Of a DNA stretch of 8,110 nucleotides, positions 7,441-8,110 are shown piece after piece (the stretch's first letter is position 1; the number at the start of each line of letters is the position of its first letter). The notes beneath the pieces are model-generated. The model saw only the letters and a list, made by a program, of their open reading frames with translations, was not told the origin of the DNA and ran no database searches. Source of the stretch: an uncultured Tolumonas sp. (GTDB taxonomy: Bacteria > Pseudomonadota > Gammaproteobacteria > Enterobacterales > Aeromonadaceae); the NCBI GenBank assembly GCA_903931645.1, contig CAIZDF010000615.1, forward strand, positions 1 through 8,110, read 5' to 3'. A program made the translations under genes and the position numbers.

Positions 7441-8110
7441 ATGAAAGCATTACATTTTGGCGCTGGAAATATTGGTCGTGGTTTCATCGGTAAATTACTG
7501 TCAGAATCAGACGCAGAGCTGACCTTTGCTGATGCCAATACTCAACTGGTTGATCAGCTAAATCATTCTCAGGAATATCAGGTACGTGTCGTGGGCGATG
7601 CTCAACACACCGATGTTATCCGCCATATTGCTGCTGTTCAGGCGAACAGTGACGATGTGATTAATCAGATCATCAAAGCAGATATCATTACCACTGCAGT
7701 TGGCCCACAAGTACTGGCCAAAATTGCGGCGACTATTGCCAAAGGTTTGCAGCTGCGCTTTGAACAAGGCAACATGGCTCCGGTTAATATCATTGCCTGT
7801 GAAAATATGGTGCGCGGCACTAGCCAGCTGAAACAAGCCGTGTTGGCGGTATTACCCGCAGAATTCCATGCTTTATTGGAAACTCATGTTGGGTTTGTTG
7901 ATTCAGCCGTTGACCGTATCGTTCCTCCTGCTGCCGCCAATGAAGAAGATCCTCTGGCTGTGACGGTTGAGAGTTTCAGTGAATGGATTGTCGATAAAAA
8001 CCAGTTCCGTGGAGAGATCCCTCCTGTTCAGGGGATGGAGCTGACTGACAATCTGCTGGCGTATGTAGAACGTAAACTGTTTACCTTAAATACGGGTCAT
8101 ATTGTGACGG
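7441..8110 (+). CDS. mtlD: Mannitol-1-phosphate 5-dehydrogenase (3' end cut by window edge)
   Basis: This cytoplasmic NAD+-dependent enzyme oxidises mannitol-1-phosphate to fructose-6-phosphate. The first 223 codons are present and open to the window end; the E. coli enzyme has 382 residues. The N-terminal Rossmann motif FGAGNIGRG is at residues 6-14. Strongly conserved MtlD segments include [32 protein letters not shown] and FSEWIVDK. The catalytic signature of polyol-specific long-chain dehydrogenases, K-x4-N-x2-H, is at Lys212, Asn217 and His220. AAGGAG (7426-7431) sits nine bases before the ATG and is the strongest ribosome binding site in the window, suggesting mtlD is translated efficiently on its own. 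The gene is 57 bp after mtlA and almost certainly co-transcribed. The order mtlA-mtlD is the standard mtl operon; an mtlR gene may follow beyond the edge. Confidence 0.97.
   Translation, partial: MKALHFGAGNIGRGFIGKLLSESDAELTFADANTQLVDQLNHSQEYQVRVVGDAQHTDVIRHIAAVQANSDDVINQIIKADIITTAVGPQVLAKIAATIAKGLQLRFEQGNMAPVNIIACENMVRGTSQLKQAVLAVLPAEFHALLETHVGFVDSAVDRIVPPAAANEEDPLAVTVESFSEWIVDKNQFRGEIPPVQGMELTDNLLAYVERKLFTLNTGHIVT

Overview
This window looks like chromosomal DNA of a gammaproteobacterium with moderate GC content. Every conserved product is close to its Escherichia coli counterpart: IlvC, IlvY, Pgi, MtlA and MtlD. The gene order and the hybrid GGDEF gene between pgi and mtlA differ from E. 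coli. An Aeromonadales-type organism such as Tolumonas is a guess from overall character, not something demonstrated. No mobile elements, CRISPR arrays, rRNA or tRNA genes were seen.

Layout. Positions 1-446 (minus) carry the 5' part of ilvC, which runs off the left edge. A 152-bp divergent control region with three stacked palindromes separates it from ilvY (599-1477, plus), the LysR-type activator of ilvC. A 142-bp gap then leads to pgi (1620-3269, plus), a full-length glucose-6-phosphate isomerase with its catalytic residues at the E. coli positions. A bidirectional intrinsic terminator (3293-3325) separates pgi from a convergent gene (4985-3342, minus). That gene encodes a membrane-anchored periplasmic NMT1/THI5-type solute-binding domain joined to a GGDEF diguanylate cyclase domain, with the active-site and product-inhibition motifs intact. 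A 481-bp divergent region (4986-5466) follows, with three well-formed CRP sites, a possible fourth, a predicted CRP-dependent mtlA promoter, a structured leader, and a palindrome at the predicted start of the GGDEF transcript. mtlA (5467-7383) encodes a complete IICBA mannitol permease. After a 57-bp spacer containing a hairpin comes mtlD (7441 to the right edge), mannitol-1-phosphate 5-dehydrogenase.

How the genes work together. MtlA imports and phosphorylates mannitol, MtlD oxidises mannitol-1-phosphate to fructose-6-phosphate, and Pgi interconverts that product with glucose-6-phosphate. The mtl genes and pgi are therefore metabolically adjacent, although separately transcribed. IlvY and IlvC form a self-contained branched-chain amino acid regulatory pair. 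The least characterised element is the solute-binding/GGDEF hybrid, which probably reports a periplasmic small molecule by changing c-di-GMP levels. Its ligand cannot be read from the sequence.

Most of the window is ordinary core metabolism. The points worth following up are regulatory: the IlvY operator geometry, the CRP array and mtlA leader, the palindrome at the GGDEF promoter, and the mtlA-mtlD hairpin.
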